From: Actinospica sp035552695
GTDB taxonomy: Bacteria > Actinomycetota > Actinomycetes > Streptomycetales > Catenulisporaceae
Direction: 5' to 3'
NCBI RefSeq assembly: GCF_035552695.1
Contig: NZ_DASZKT010000279.1
Coordinates: forward strand, 4,655 to 68,654
Length of the DNA: 64,000 nt
Shown piece after piece: positions 50,987-59,837 of the stretch. Both the position numbers and the translations under genes were made by a program. A model generated the notes under the pieces. It had not been told where the DNA came from. It saw nothing but the letters and a program-made list of their open reading frames with translations, and searched no databases. Every line of letters starts with the position of its first letter. The first letter of the stretch is position 1.

Positions 50987-52092
50987 TGGACTGGAACGTC
51001 AACGGCGACATCATGAAGGTCCTGGACATGCTGGGCATGCCGATGCCGGGCGGCAACGGCGGTGTGCTGCGGCAGATCGCCCAGGACTGGAACACGATGG
51101 CCACCGCGGTGGAGGCGCAGGTCACCGCGCTCGACCAGGCCGTCGCCGCGGTGGTACCGAGCCAGTGGACCGGAGCGGCCTCGGACGGCTTCCATCAGCA
51201 CTGGCAGACCCAGTCGCAGGAAGTGTCCAAGGGCCTGGCCAACTTCCGCCAGGTGGCCGACTCGCTGGACAAGTACGCGGACACCGTCGACACGATCAAC
51301 GAGGAGATCCTCAGCATCGCTGAGCAGATCCTGGCCGCGTCGGTCGCGGGCGCGCTGCTCACCATCGTGACCGCGGGCATCTCCGACGCGGTGGCCGCTG
51401 CCGCCGACGCGGCCGAGGCGCTCCGGATCACCGAACTGATCGCGAAGTTCACCGAACTCGCCGAGCAGGTCGGCGTCGACATCGAGCGCATGGTCGAGGT
51501 CGTCGGCGAGGTGGTGTCGAAGATCAAGTCGATGCTCGAATCGCTCAAGACGATGCTGGAGTCGGTCAAGGCCACCAAGGTGGGCTCGATCGCGCTGAAC
51601 TTCGCGGGGAACTTCGCCGCGGACTCGGCGGCGAACGCCGGCTCGCAGTACCTGTCCGGGCAGCAGGTCACGCCCATGGCGGACCTGGAGAACGGCGCCC
51701 TCGACGCGGCGGGCACGGTCGGCACGGAGGGCCTGCTCGGCAAGGCGGGCCTCGGGAGCAGGACGGTGGCCGGACTGGCCAACGTCGGCGGCGGGATCTT
51801 CCAGTCCGAGGCCGGGGGCCTGCTCGGAGTCAACGGCGACTCGGCGTTCGCCAATCCGTTCAGCGGCACGGGTCTATCCACGGACGTCCAGAACCTCGAG
51901 GGCGCCGCGGCGGACGGCCTCGGCGGGGCGCACGCGGCCGGCGGCTCTGTCGGGGCGAACACCCGGGCCTTCACGATCACCGACACGCTCGGCAACCTGA
52001 CGACGGGCACGGAGACCTCGAGCACCAAGCTGAAGCAGCTGCTCGGTTCGCTGAACGGTCCGGACGGCGCGATGCCGGTCGAAGGTCAGTAG
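50986..52092 (+). CDS. WXG100-type N-terminal domain protein with long C-terminal extension
   Basis: A 368-residue protein. The N-terminal 105 residues form a WXG100-like hairpin with the W-T-G turn (SQWTGAASDGFHQHW) between long helices. Residues about 110-140 are hydrophobic (ILAASVAGALLTIVTAGI), then a coiled region (about 150-205) and a Gly/Ala-rich, low-complexity part (about 225-330). The end (RAFTITDTLGNLTTGTETSS) has no recognisable toxin domain. It resembles the N-terminal module of polymorphic secreted effectors but seems to lack an effector domain. It is coupled to the EspC-like gene and followed by a membrane protein. Confidence 0.75.
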   Translation: MDWNVNGDIMKVLDMLGMPMPGGNGGVLRQIAQDWNTMATAVEAQVTALDQAVAAVVPSQWTGAASDGFHQHWQTQSQEVSKGLANFRQVADSLDKYADTVDTINEEILSIAEQILAASVAGALLTIVTAGISDAVAAAADAAEALRITELIAKFTELAEQVGVDIERMVEVVGEVVSKIKSMLESLKTMLESVKATKVGSIALNFAGNFAADSAANAGSQYLSGQQVTPMADLENGALDAAGTVGTEGLLGKAGLGSRTVAGLANVGGGIFQSEAGGLLGVNGDSAFANPFSGTGLSTDVQNLEGAAADGLGGAHAAGGSVGANTRAFTITDTLGNLTTGTETSSTKLKQLLGSLNGPDGAMPVEGQ

Positions 52093-52102
52093 CCAATCGT
52101 CC

Positions 52103-52807
52103 ATGGCTCCACGTGACGAAGCGGAGAGGCGAGATCGGCGGAGCACGGTGGCGGCGGTGGGCATCCTGATGGTGCTCTTGACCGCCGTCGCCGCGCCGAT
52201 CCTCGCCCTCTCCGCGGTCTACCTCTCGAATGACGGGGCGAGCCTGAACGCCTTCGACAAGGCTCCGGTCTGCGCCGCGGGTAAGTCGGCCGCCGCATCA
52301 ACTGCCTCCTGCAAGCAAGAGGTCGAATATCACGTGGCCTCCGAGGACGGCCACGCCGGGCATGATTCGGTGTGGTACCTCTACCTCACGGATTCGTCCG
52401 CTGCGCAGACGCGGATCCAACTGGTCTCCGACAAGGGAGTGTGGCCGGCCGCGGACGGCGAGCCGGTGACCGTCACCTCATGGCGCGGCGGAGCCGTATC
52501 CGTATCGGACGGTCGGAACACCAGCCCGCTCGTCGGCTCGCCGCTTCGCAGCGGAGACAGCCCGTATCAGGTGCTCTGGATCGTCGGCGCCGTCTACGTG
52601 TTCGTCCTTCTGTTCGTCCTCATCCGCCGAGCACCGGGACCGCTCCTGCTCGTCCCGACGGCCATGGCGATCGCCGGAATCGCCTTACGCGGCAGGTTCA
52701 TCGGCGGGTCGTGGGCAGGTGGTCTTCTGCTCGACTTCTTCGCCGGTTTCCTTCTGCTCATCGTCAGTGCGCTGATCGCGGCACGGCTCCAGCAGCGACG
52801 CGGCTAG
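52103..52807 (+). CDS. Membrane protein of the WXG operon, unknown
   Basis: A 234-residue protein I do not recognise. It has one N-terminal helix (VGILMVLLTAVAAPILALSA), an extracytoplasmic domain (about 42-150) with two Cys residues (APVCAAG and TASCKQE), then three helices: LWIVGAVYVFVLLFVLI, LLLVPTAMAIAGIAL and LLLDFFAGFLLLIVSALIAA. It may anchor or present the two upstream proteins. The ATG is ten bases after the WXG gene. Its stop TAG overlaps the stop of the converging WD40 gene as CTAG. Confidence 0.7.
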   Translation: MAPRDEAERRDRRSTVAAVGILMVLLTAVAAPILALSAVYLSNDGASLNAFDKAPVCAAGKSAAASTASCKQEVEYHVASEDGHAGHDSVWYLYLTDSSAAQTRIQLVSDKGVWPAADGEPVTVTSWRGGAVSVSDGRNTSPLVGSPLRSGDSPYQVLWIVGAVYVFVLLFVLIRRAPGPLLLVPTAMAIAGIALRGRFIGGSWAGGLLLDFFAGFLLLIVSALIAARLQQRRG

Positions 52808-53745
52808 CGGTAGACGCGGACGTTCGAGCCGCTCCGACATGTCGCCAGCAGCTGTCCGTCCGGGCTGAACGCGAGCGTCTCCACGAAGCAGCTCTTGACG
52901 AACGGCACCTTCGCCGCGGCAGGCTCCGACTCGGTGGTCAGATCCCACAGTCCCACTCGGTCGCCGAGGGCGGCGCCGAGCACGCCCTGCGGGCTGAACG
53001 CGAGCGCGAACACCGCGTACGCGGTGACCTTCAGCGTTCGGACGACCTGCCACGACGCGCTGTCCCTCAGCTGGATCACGCCCTTCTCCCGGAGCGCGAC
53101 CGCGAGCAGCCGGCCGTCCGGGCTGAAGGCGAGGGCGCGGGCCAGGAATTCACGCTCGCCGACGGTCTGCGCGACGCTTCCGTCCACCGGATTCACCAGC
53201 GCGATCGGATGCGCGCCCTTCTTCTCCTGACCGCCGAGCGCAACGGCCAGCAGCGAGCCGTCCGCGGTGAACGCGAGGTCGTTGACGCCGCCCTCGGGCA
53301 ACGTCACCGGCCGGACAGCCCCCGACGCGAGGTCGAACAGCCGCACCGAGTTCTTGTCCGCGGCGGCGAGAACCGGCGCGGATGGGTTGAAGGCCAGCCG
53401 TCGTACGCTCTCGGAGAATCCGGTCAGCACGTTGACGGACGCTCCGTCGGCCGTCCGCCACAGCCGAACGGTCTTGTCTTGACCGCCGCTGGCCAGCAAC
53501 TGCCCGTCCGGGCTGGACGCCAGCGCGCTCACCGTCCCCTTGAGCCTGCTCGGCTCGTGGCCGGACAGCGAACCCACCTGCTTGGCCTCGTATGCGTCCC
53601 ACAGGTCGATGGTGCGGCCGTCGCCGGCGATGGCCAGCAACCTGCTGTCCGCGGCGAAGGCCACGTGCGACGCCATGCCCGCGCGGTTGAACAGGTTCGA
53701 GCTCTTGAAATCGTGCACGAACGTCGTGGGGAGGTGGAGCGGCAT
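52804..53745 (-). CDS. WD40-repeat protein
   Basis: A 313-residue beta-propeller of about six to seven blades, with repeats ending in LWD/LWRT/LFD/LRD: DGRTIDLWDAYEAKQVGSL, DKTVRLWRTADGASVNVL, NSVRLFDLASGA, and others, each preceded by an SPDGxLLA or similar motif. It has no signal peptide, membrane segment or kinase domain, so it probably acts as a cytoplasmic scaffold. It follows the ABC permease by 16 bases, making a three-gene unit of ATPase, permease and propeller. A propeller in an ABC operon is unusual. Confidence 0.85.
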   Translation of the reverse strand: MPLHLPTTFVHDFKSSNLFNRAGMASHVAFAADSRLLAIAGDGRTIDLWDAYEAKQVGSLSGHEPSRLKGTVSALASSPDGQLLASGGQDKTVRLWRTADGASVNVLTGFSESVRRLAFNPSAPVLAAADKNSVRLFDLASGAVRPVTLPEGGVNDLAFTADGSLLAVALGGQEKKGAHPIALVNPVDGSVAQTVGEREFLARALAFSPDGRLLAVALREKGVIQLRDSASWQVVRTLKVTAYAVFALAFSPQGVLGAALGDRVGLWDLTTESEPAAAKVPFVKSCFVETLAFSPDGQLLATCRSGSNVRVYR

Positions 53746-53761
53746 TGCTCAGCTGTTCCTT

Positions 53762-54469
53762 TCAGACCGAGTGGCGGGTCGCCGAGAAGGTCGCCAGCCA
53801 CCAGGCCAGACCTGCGACGACGAGCGCGAACGGCAGCGCGTACACCGGGAAGTGCAGTGCGCCGCCGTTCGACACCGCCGTCAGTGCCCTGATGCTCAGG
53901 TCGGCCGGCGAGAACCGCGTTATCAGCAGGCCGAGCGCCAGCAGGCTGGCCAGCAGCACTCCCCAGCCGGTCTCCGGAACGAGCGGCGGCGCCGCCACCG
54001 CCCCGGCCGCGCTGCCCAGCAGCACGCAGATCAGCTCGGTGCAGAGCCCGGCCAGCACCTGCGAGGTGTTCCCGCCGGATCCGCCGACCGAGGCGACGAT
54101 CGCGCCGATCAGCGCGCACAGCAGCGCGTAGCCGGTCGCCGCGGACAGCGCCGTCAGCCGCGCGCGCGCCGGGCCCACCAGCGTGGCCACCACCGCCACG
54201 GACTCCGGCGGCTCGACGGTGAGCATGGACCGGGTCATCCACGCGGCCACCGGAACCAGGAACGCCGCGCTGTACGCGAACGCGTCGGAGGTCTTGTCCC
54301 CCGCGGCCGAGTCGATCGCCAGCGCGATGCCGTAGAGCAGCACCGGAGCGAGCCAGCGCTGCGAGAAGCCGAAGAGCGTGGCGTGGTAGCGCACGACGGC
54401 CAGGGTCTGGGTGCCGGACAGCCGCGGCGCGTCGCCGCCGCGGCCCTTCTGTATCACCGACGCGCTCAC
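53762..54469 (-). CDS. ABC transporter permease, unknown substrate
   Basis: A 235-residue protein with about six membrane segments (PVLLYGIALAIDSAAG, AFAYSAAFLVPVAAWM, ALSAATGYALLCALIGAIVASV, VLAGLCTELICVLLGSAAGAV, WGVLLASLLALGLLI, FALVVAGLAWWLATF). It has ABC-2-like permease character but no family I can name. The GTG start overlaps the TGA of the ATPase (GTGA), so it is coupled. The short cytoplasmic N-terminus is polar. Substrate unknown. Confidence 0.8.
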   Translation of the reverse strand: MSASVIQKGRGGDAPRLSGTQTLAVVRYHATLFGFSQRWLAPVLLYGIALAIDSAAGDKTSDAFAYSAAFLVPVAAWMTRSMLTVEPPESVAVVATLVGPARARLTALSAATGYALLCALIGAIVASVGGSGGNTSQVLAGLCTELICVLLGSAAGAVAAPPLVPETGWGVLLASLLALGLLITRFSPADLSIRALTAVSNGGALHFPVYALPFALVVAGLAWWLATFSATRHSV

Positions 54470-55293
54470 GGGTTCTCCCGCCCGCCTTCCACCGTACGCA
54501 CGGTCCTGACATGGGTGTTCGGATAGGCCGAGAGGACGTCGCGGAGCAGCCGGTCCGAGTGCTCGGCCAGGATCGTCACGCGCAGCGCGCCGTCCGCGAG
54601 GGCACGCGGCTGCCCGGGCAGCGGCCAGGGATCCGGGGCGTCCTCGAAGTCGATCACGGCCATCGGCACGGCGAAGTCCGCGGCCGAGGCGGCCAGCAGG
54701 ACGCCGTCGCGCAGCACGTACGCGGCGGTGGCGTCCTCGGCGAGCCGCTGCGGGTCGTGGTCCACGTACACGACGACGCCGCCGCCGTCGCGCAGTTCCC
54801 GGGCCACGGAGTCGAGCTCCGCCTGTCCGGCCGAGTCCAGGCTGGTCCACGCCTCGTCCAGGATCAGCAGCTCGGGCTCGCCGAGCAGCGCCTGCACGAT
54901 CGCCACCTTCTGCGCCGTGCCGCGCGACAGGTCGCCGATCCGGTGCTTGCGGTAGCCGGCCGCCTCGAAGCGCTCGAGCCCGGCCTGCAGCCGCGCCTCG
55001 GACTCACCCGATGTCAGGCCCTGGATACGGCCGAGATGGGCGAGATAGTCCTGCACCTTGAACGGCAGCGCGGGCAGCTGTCCCGGCACGTACGCGGTCC
55101 GGTCCGGCCGGTCGGTCACCCGGCCGCGGCCCGGCCGGTGCGCGCCGGCGACGATGCGCAGCAGCGTGGACTTGCCGCTGCCGTTGTAACCCCCGATCCG
55201 AATCAGCGCGCCGGGGGCCAGATCGAGGTCGACCTTCTCCAGCACCCACGGCGCGCGCCGGCTGTAGCGGTATCCGACACCGGTCAGCAGCAT
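54466..55293 (-). CDS. ABC transporter ATP-binding protein
   Basis: A 275-residue ATPase. Walker A is GGYNGSGKSTLL, the Q-loop region contains VPGQLPALPF, the signature is LSRGTAQKV (variant of LSGGQ), Walker B LLILDEAWTSLD and the switch VVVYVDHD. The last 70 residues form an extra alpha/beta tail. The closest look is to ABC-2-type exporter ATPases. ATG 55293 has TATTGT six bases upstream and no ribosome site. First gene of the ATPase-permease-WD40 unit. Confidence 0.9.
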   Translation of the reverse strand: MLLTGVGYRYSRRAPWVLEKVDLDLAPGALIRIGGYNGSGKSTLLRIVAGAHRPGRGRVTDRPDRTAYVPGQLPALPFKVQDYLAHLGRIQGLTSGESEARLQAGLERFEAAGYRKHRIGDLSRGTAQKVAIVQALLGEPELLILDEAWTSLDSAGQAELDSVARELRDGGGVVVYVDHDPQRLAEDATAAYVLRDGVLLAASAADFAVPMAVIDFEDAPDPWPLPGQPRALADGALRVTILAEHSDRLLRDVLSAYPNTHVRTVRTVEGGRENP

Positions 55294-55299
55294 GCGCCC

Positions 55300-55305
55300 A
55301 CAATA
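55300..55305 (-). promoter_or_regulatory. -10 hexamer TATTGT of the ABC operon, leaderless type
   Basis: Six bases before ATG 55293. Confidence 0.5.
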
Positions 55306-55386
55306 GCGAGCCGCGCGCTACAGATCAGACACAGTTCGGGCCGCGATCGGGCCGCGATCAGCCATAAGCCCGCCATAAGGCGGCGA

Positions 55387-56697
55387 TCAGATCGAGAGGT
55401 CCTCCAGCATCTCGGTGACCAGAGCCGCGATCGGCGAGCGCTCGGACCGGGTCAGGGTCACGTGCGCGAACAGCGGGTGCCCCTTGAGCTTCTCGATCAC
55501 CGAGACCACGCCGTCGTGCCGGCCCACCCGCAGGTTGTCCCGCTGGGCCACGTCGTGGGTGAGCACGACGCGCGAGCCGCTGCCGATCCGGGAGAGCACC
55601 GTCAGCAGGACATTGCGTTCCAGCGACTGCGCCTCGTCCACGATCACGAAGGAGTCGTGCAGCGAACGGCCGCGGATGTGCGTGAGCGGGAGCACCTCGA
55701 GCATGCCGCGGTCCACGACCTCGTCGATGACCTCGGAGGTGGTGAGCGCGGAGAGGGTGTCGAAGACGGCCTGGCCCCAGGGCGTCATCTTCTCGCCCTC
55801 GGTGCCCGGCAGGTAGCCGAGATCCTGGCCGCCCACCGCGTACAGCGGCCGGAAGACGACCACCTTGCGGTGCTGCCGGCGCTCCATCACCGACTCGAGG
55901 CCCGCGCACAGCGCCAGCGCCGACTTTCCGGTGCCCGCGCGGCCGCCCAGCGAGACGATGCCGATCTCCTGGTCGAGCAGCAGGTCGAGCGCGATCCGCT
56001 GCTCGGCGGAGCGGCCGTGCAGCCCGAAGGCCTCACGGTCGCCGCGCACCAGGCGCACCTGCTTGTCCGGGGTGATCCGGCCGAGCGCCTTGCCGCGCTC
56101 GGAGACCAGCACCAGGCCGGTGTGGCAGGGCAGCTCGGCGTCCTGCGGCAGCTCGATCCGTCCGTGCTCGAACAGCTCGTCGACCTGGTCGCCGCCGAGG
56201 TCCACCTCGGCCATGCCGGTGTATCCGGTGGTGATGGCCAGTTCGGCGCGGTACTCCTCGGCGGGCAGCCCCACGGCGGCGGCCTTCACCCGCAGCGGCA
56301 GGTCCTTGGACACGAGCACAACGTCCGCGCCCTCGGCGGACAGGGCCTTGGCCACCGCCAAGATCCTGACATCATTCTCCGAGCCCTGCTGCGGACGGAA
56401 GCCCGGCGGCAGCACCGAGATGTCCGAGTGGTTGAGCTCGACCCGCAGCGTCCCTCCGGCGTCGCCGATCGGCAGCGGCTGGTCCAGCCGGCCGTGTGCG
56501 ACGCGCATCTCATCCAGCATGCGCAGCGAGGCGCGGGCGAAATAACCGAGTTCCGGATGTTGGCGCTTGCCCTCGAGTTCGCTCACCACCACGAGCGGGA
56601 TGACGACCTCGTGCTCCTCGAAGCGGGTCACCGCGGTGGGGTCGGCCAGCAGAACGCTGGTGTCCAGGACGTAAGTGCGCCGATCAGATGTGGCCAC
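55387..56697 (-). CDS. PhoH family protein with N-terminal PIN domain
   Basis: A 436-residue PIN-PhoH protein (PhoH2-like). The PIN nuclease domain (about 7-150) opens with RTYVLDTSVLLADPTA, whose Asp is catalytic, and includes VRILAVAKALSAEGADVVLVS. The PhoH helicase-like ATPase (about 220-436) has VSLGGRAGTGKSALALCAGL (Walker A) and DSFVIVDEAQSLERNVL (Walker B), then VLTHDVAQRDNL. In mycobacteria PhoH2 proteins unwind and cut RNA. GTG 56697 follows GGAG. It is a single gene, 89 bases upstream of the ABC operon start on the same strand. Confidence 0.93.
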   Translation of the reverse strand: MATSDRRTYVLDTSVLLADPTAVTRFEEHEVVIPLVVVSELEGKRQHPELGYFARASLRMLDEMRVAHGRLDQPLPIGDAGGTLRVELNHSDISVLPPGFRPQQGSENDVRILAVAKALSAEGADVVLVSKDLPLRVKAAAVGLPAEEYRAELAITTGYTGMAEVDLGGDQVDELFEHGRIELPQDAELPCHTGLVLVSERGKALGRITPDKQVRLVRGDREAFGLHGRSAEQRIALDLLLDQEIGIVSLGGRAGTGKSALALCAGLESVMERRQHRKVVVFRPLYAVGGQDLGYLPGTEGEKMTPWGQAVFDTLSALTTSEVIDEVVDRGMLEVLPLTHIRGRSLHDSFVIVDEAQSLERNVLLTVLSRIGSGSRVVLTHDVAQRDNLRVGRHDGVVSVIEKLKGHPLFAHVTLTRSERSPIAALVTEMLEDLSI

Positions 56698-56723
56698 TAG
56701 TGCTCCGGCTCTGTATGGCGTAT

Positions 56724-56750
56724 CCCTGGGCGGACACGCCCTTACCAGGG
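56724..56750 (-). terminator. Candidate hairpin between the uppS and phoH-like genes
   Basis: CCCTGG (56724-56729) pairs with CCAGGG (56745-56750), with an inner GGGCG/CGCCC alternative. It lies 50 bases beyond the uppS stop. Confidence 0.4.
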
Positions 56751-56801
56751 CTTTACCCCATCCGGGGGAGCGAAAAACGGCAGCATAAGGCCATCAGGGA
56801 C

Positions 56802-57563
56802 TTACGCTCCGTAGCGACGCTGGCGGTGCGCGTAGTCCCGCAGCGCGCGCAGGAAGTCGATCCTGCGGAAGGCGGGCCAGTAGGCCTCGCAGAAGTAGAA
56901 CTCGGAGTGCGCGGACTGCCAGAGCATGAAGCCGGACAGCCGCTGCTCGCCGGAGGTGCGGATGATCAGGTCCGGTTCCGGCTGGCCCGCGGTGTAGAGG
57001 TGCTCAGTAATATGTTCGACGTCGATGATCTCCGCGAGCTCCTCGATCGAGGTGCCGCGGTCGGCGTGCTCGCACAGCAGCGAGCGGACCGCGTCGGCGA
57101 TCTCCTTGCGGCCGCCGTAGCAGATCGCGGCGTTGACCACGAGGCCCGGGTTCTCCGTCGTGGCCGCGGTGATCTCCTTGAGGCTGCGGGAGAAGTCACC
57201 CGGCATCAGATCCAGCGCGCCGACCGTGCGGATGCGCCAGCGGCCGGTCTCGGCGAGGCTGCGCACCGCGCCCTCGATGATCCGCAGCAGGTCCTCGACC
57301 TCGTCCTCGGGCCGATTGAGGTTGTCGGTGGAGAACAGCCACAGGGTGACGACCTCGACCCCGGCCTCCTCGCACCACTGCAGCAGGTCGTGGATCCTGT
57401 CGGCGCCGCGCTGGTGGCCGGTGGCGATCTGCTCGCCGACCGCCTTGGCCCAGCGCCGGTTGCCGTCCATGATGACGCCGATGTGCCGTGGGCGGCGCCG
57501 CGGCTCGATCCGCGCGGCGAGCCGTCGCTCGTAGGCGCCATAGGCCAGGTCGCGCAATCCCAT
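56802..57563 (-). CDS. uppS: cis-Prenyltransferase (isoprenyl transferase, UppS family)
   Basis: A 253-residue synthase that extends farnesyl (or related) diphosphate with isopentenyl units to make polyprenyl carriers. HIGVIMDGNRRWAK holds the catalytic Asp, then LYLFS-type residues (here LWLFSTDNLNRPEDEVEDLL), DLIIRTSGEQRLSGFMLWQ and EFYFCEAYWPAF complete the signature. Long- and short-chain producers cannot be told apart here. ATG 57563 (MGLRDLAYGAYERRL) is the conventional start. With uppP and ispH, the window holds three steps of lipid-carrier supply. Confidence 0.94.
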   Translation of the reverse strand: MGLRDLAYGAYERRLAARIEPRRRPRHIGVIMDGNRRWAKAVGEQIATGHQRGADRIHDLLQWCEEAGVEVVTLWLFSTDNLNRPEDEVEDLLRIIEGAVRSLAETGRWRIRTVGALDLMPGDFSRSLKEITAATTENPGLVVNAAICYGGRKEIADAVRSLLCEHADRGTSIEELAEIIDVEHITEHLYTAGQPEPDLIIRTSGEQRLSGFMLWQSAHSEFYFCEAYWPAFRRIDFLRALRDYAHRQRRYGA

Positions 57564-57647
57564 GCTCCGCCGCACTGCCTCTCGCCGCCGATCGCCGTGT
57601 GAACTGTGAACTCCGCGCCCCCGCTGCGACAAAACCCTATCCCGCGA

Positions 57648-57686
57648 CACAGCCGCCCCGGGTTAAACGGACCCGGGGCGGCTGTG
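57648..57686 (-). terminator. Terminator after pckG
   Basis: Perfect 16-base stem, 57648-57663 with 57671-57686 (CACAGCCGCCCCGGGT), seven-base loop. It lies 66 bases downstream of the pckG stop on the minus strand. Confidence 0.85.
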
Positions 57687-57752
57687 AGGATGTAGTGAAG
57701 ATCTCTTCGGAGCGCGCTGACCACTCCTTACGGCGTAGCGCCGAGGACGCTG

Positions 57753-59558
57753 TCAGCCCAGGCGGGTGACCAGATCCTGGTGCTCCTGCCACAGCTCACG
57801 CGGCAGGTGGCCGCCGAAGCGGTCGAAGTGCGCGGGGATCAGATCGGCCTCGCGCCGCCAGGTCTCCGCGTCCACGCCGAGCAGCTCGTCCAGCTTGGCC
57901 GGGGCGAGGTCCAGGCCCGCGAGGTCCAGGTCCTCCGGACGCGGCACGACGCCGATCGGCGTCTCCTCGCCGTCCGCCTTGCCCTCGAGCCGCTCGATGA
58001 TCCACTTGAGCACGCGGCTGTTCTCGCCGAAGCCCGGCCACAGGAAGGAGCCGTCCGCGCCCTTGCGGAACCAGTTCACGTAGTAGATCTTCGGCAGCTT
58101 GTCCGCGTCGGCCTTCTCGCCGACCTCCAGCCAGTGCGCGAAGTAGTCGCCCATGTTGTAGCCGCAGAACGGCAGCATCGCGAACGGGTCGTAGCGCAGC
58201 TCGCCGACCGTGCCCTCGGCCGCCGCGGTCTTCTCCGAGGCCACGTTGGCGCCGAGGAACACGCCGTGCCGCCAGGACTTCGACTCGGTGACCAGCGGGA
58301 CCGCGGTGGCGCGCCGTCCGCCGAACAGGATCGCCGAGATCGGCACGCCCTTCGGGTCCTCCCACTCGGAGGCGATGGTCGGGCACTGCCCCGCCGGAAC
58401 GCAGAAGCGCGAGTTCGGGTGCGCCGCCGGGGTCTCGGACGCCGGGGTCCAGTCGTTGCCGCGCCAGTCGGTCAGATGCGCGGGCTTCTCCTCGGTCAGG
58501 CCCTCCCACCACACGTCGCCGTCATCGGTCAGCGCGACGTTGGTGTAGATGGCGTTGGCGTCCAGGGTGGCGATCGCGTTGGCGTTGGTCGAGGCGCCGG
58601 TGCCCGGGGCGACGCCGAAGAACCCGGCCTCCGGGTTGATCGCGTAGAGCCGGCCGTCCGCGCCGAAGCGCATCCAGGCGATGTCGTCGCCGACGGTCTC
58701 GACCTTCCAGCCGGGGATGGTCGGGGTGAGCATCGCCAGGTTGGTCTTGCCGCAGGCCGAGGGGAACGCGGCGGTGATGTACTTCGCCTCGCCGGCCGGC
58801 GGGGTCAGCTTGAGGATCAGCATGTGCTCGGCGAGCCAGCCCTCGTCGCGGGCCATCACCGAGGCGATGCGCAGCGCGTAGCACTTCTTGCCGAGCAGCG
58901 CGTTGCCGCCGTAGCCGGAGCCGAAGGACCAGATCTCCCGGTCCTCCGGGAAGTGGGTGATGTACTTCGTCGGGTTGCAGGGCCACGGCACGTCCGCCTG
59001 GCCCGGCTCGAGCGGCGCGCCGACCGTGTGCACCGCCTTCACGAACTCGCCGTCGGCGCCGAGCTCGTCGAGCACCGCCTGACCCATCCGGGTCATCACC
59101 CGCATGGACAGCGCGACGTAGGCCGAATCGGTGATCTCCACGCCGAGGGCGGCGAGCGGCGAGCCGATCGGGCCCATCGAGAACGGCACGACGTACATCG
59201 TGCGGCCGCGCATCGAGCCCGCGAACAGGCCCTTCAGCGTCGCGCGCATCTCGGCGGGCGCGGTCCAGTGGTTGGTCGGACCGGCGTCCTCCTCGCGCTC
59301 GGAGCATATGAAGGTCCGGTCCTCGACGCGCGCCACGTCGGAGGGGTCGGAGGCGGCGTAGTAGGAGTTGGGCCGCTTGGCCGGGTTGAGGCGCTTGAGG
59401 GTGCCCGCCTCGACGAGCTGCCCGGTCAGCCGGGTCCACTCCTCGTCGGAGCCGTCGCACCACACGACGCTCTCCGGCTGGCTGAGGCTGGCGATCTCGT
59501 CGACCCAGGCGATCAGGCCGGCATGCGTGGTCGGTGGGGCTGTCACCGCGAACGTCAT
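57753..59558 (-). CDS. pckG: Phosphoenolpyruvate carboxykinase (GTP)
   Basis: A 601-residue GTP-dependent enzyme converting oxaloacetate to phosphoenolpyruvate, the first committed step of gluconeogenesis. Diagnostic elements are AAFPSACGKTNLAMLTP (P-loop with the reactive Cys of the GTP class), VGDDIAWMRFGADGRLYAINPE (metal site), PEAGFFGVAPGTGASTNANA and NWFRKGADGSFLWPGFGENS (guanine site). Length is normal. ATG 59558 has TTGGAG about eight bases before it, and TATAGT lies 65 bases upstream. Neighbours do not point to a shared operon. Confidence 0.95.
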   Translation of the reverse strand: MTFAVTAPPTTHAGLIAWVDEIASLSQPESVVWCDGSDEEWTRLTGQLVEAGTLKRLNPAKRPNSYYAASDPSDVARVEDRTFICSEREEDAGPTNHWTAPAEMRATLKGLFAGSMRGRTMYVVPFSMGPIGSPLAALGVEITDSAYVALSMRVMTRMGQAVLDELGADGEFVKAVHTVGAPLEPGQADVPWPCNPTKYITHFPEDREIWSFGSGYGGNALLGKKCYALRIASVMARDEGWLAEHMLILKLTPPAGEAKYITAAFPSACGKTNLAMLTPTIPGWKVETVGDDIAWMRFGADGRLYAINPEAGFFGVAPGTGASTNANAIATLDANAIYTNVALTDDGDVWWEGLTEEKPAHLTDWRGNDWTPASETPAAHPNSRFCVPAGQCPTIASEWEDPKGVPISAILFGGRRATAVPLVTESKSWRHGVFLGANVASEKTAAAEGTVGELRYDPFAMLPFCGYNMGDYFAHWLEVGEKADADKLPKIYYVNWFRKGADGSFLWPGFGENSRVLKWIIERLEGKADGEETPIGVVPRPEDLDLAGLDLAPAKLDELLGVDAETWRREADLIPAHFDRFGGHLPRELWQEHQDLVTRLG

Positions 59559-59622
59559 CGTCGCACTCCAAGGGTCACGCCGGGGGTCCGCACCACCCGG
59601 GCGCTGATTGAGGGTGCTTTGG

Positions 59623-59628
59623 ACTATA
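59623..59628 (-). promoter_or_regulatory. -10 hexamer TATAGT of pckG
   Basis: It lies 65 bases before ATG 59558 and would give a leader of about 57 bases. No good -35 is visible. Confidence 0.45.
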
Positions 59629-59837
59629 ACCACGCCGTCCCGAATGGTGGATAGTGCCGAAAGGCCCTTTGGCAAACCTACGGTTCCGTAAGTTACTCTG
59701 GCGCCGGGGCCGTTCAACGGCCCGCGGCATCTGAAATGTCCTAGTATCCAGGTACTTCTGGTCCATGCGGAACCGGGCCACCGACGACAGGGTGTGACCA
59801 ATCTCATGACTCGAAGTGATCAGAGCAGGTGCGGCCT

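Noticed and set aside
50986..52092. The WXG protein as a full polymorphic toxin with immunity partner
   Set aside because: The C-terminus has no nuclease, deaminase or other toxin motif that I recognise, and the next gene is a membrane protein rather than a typical small immunity protein.
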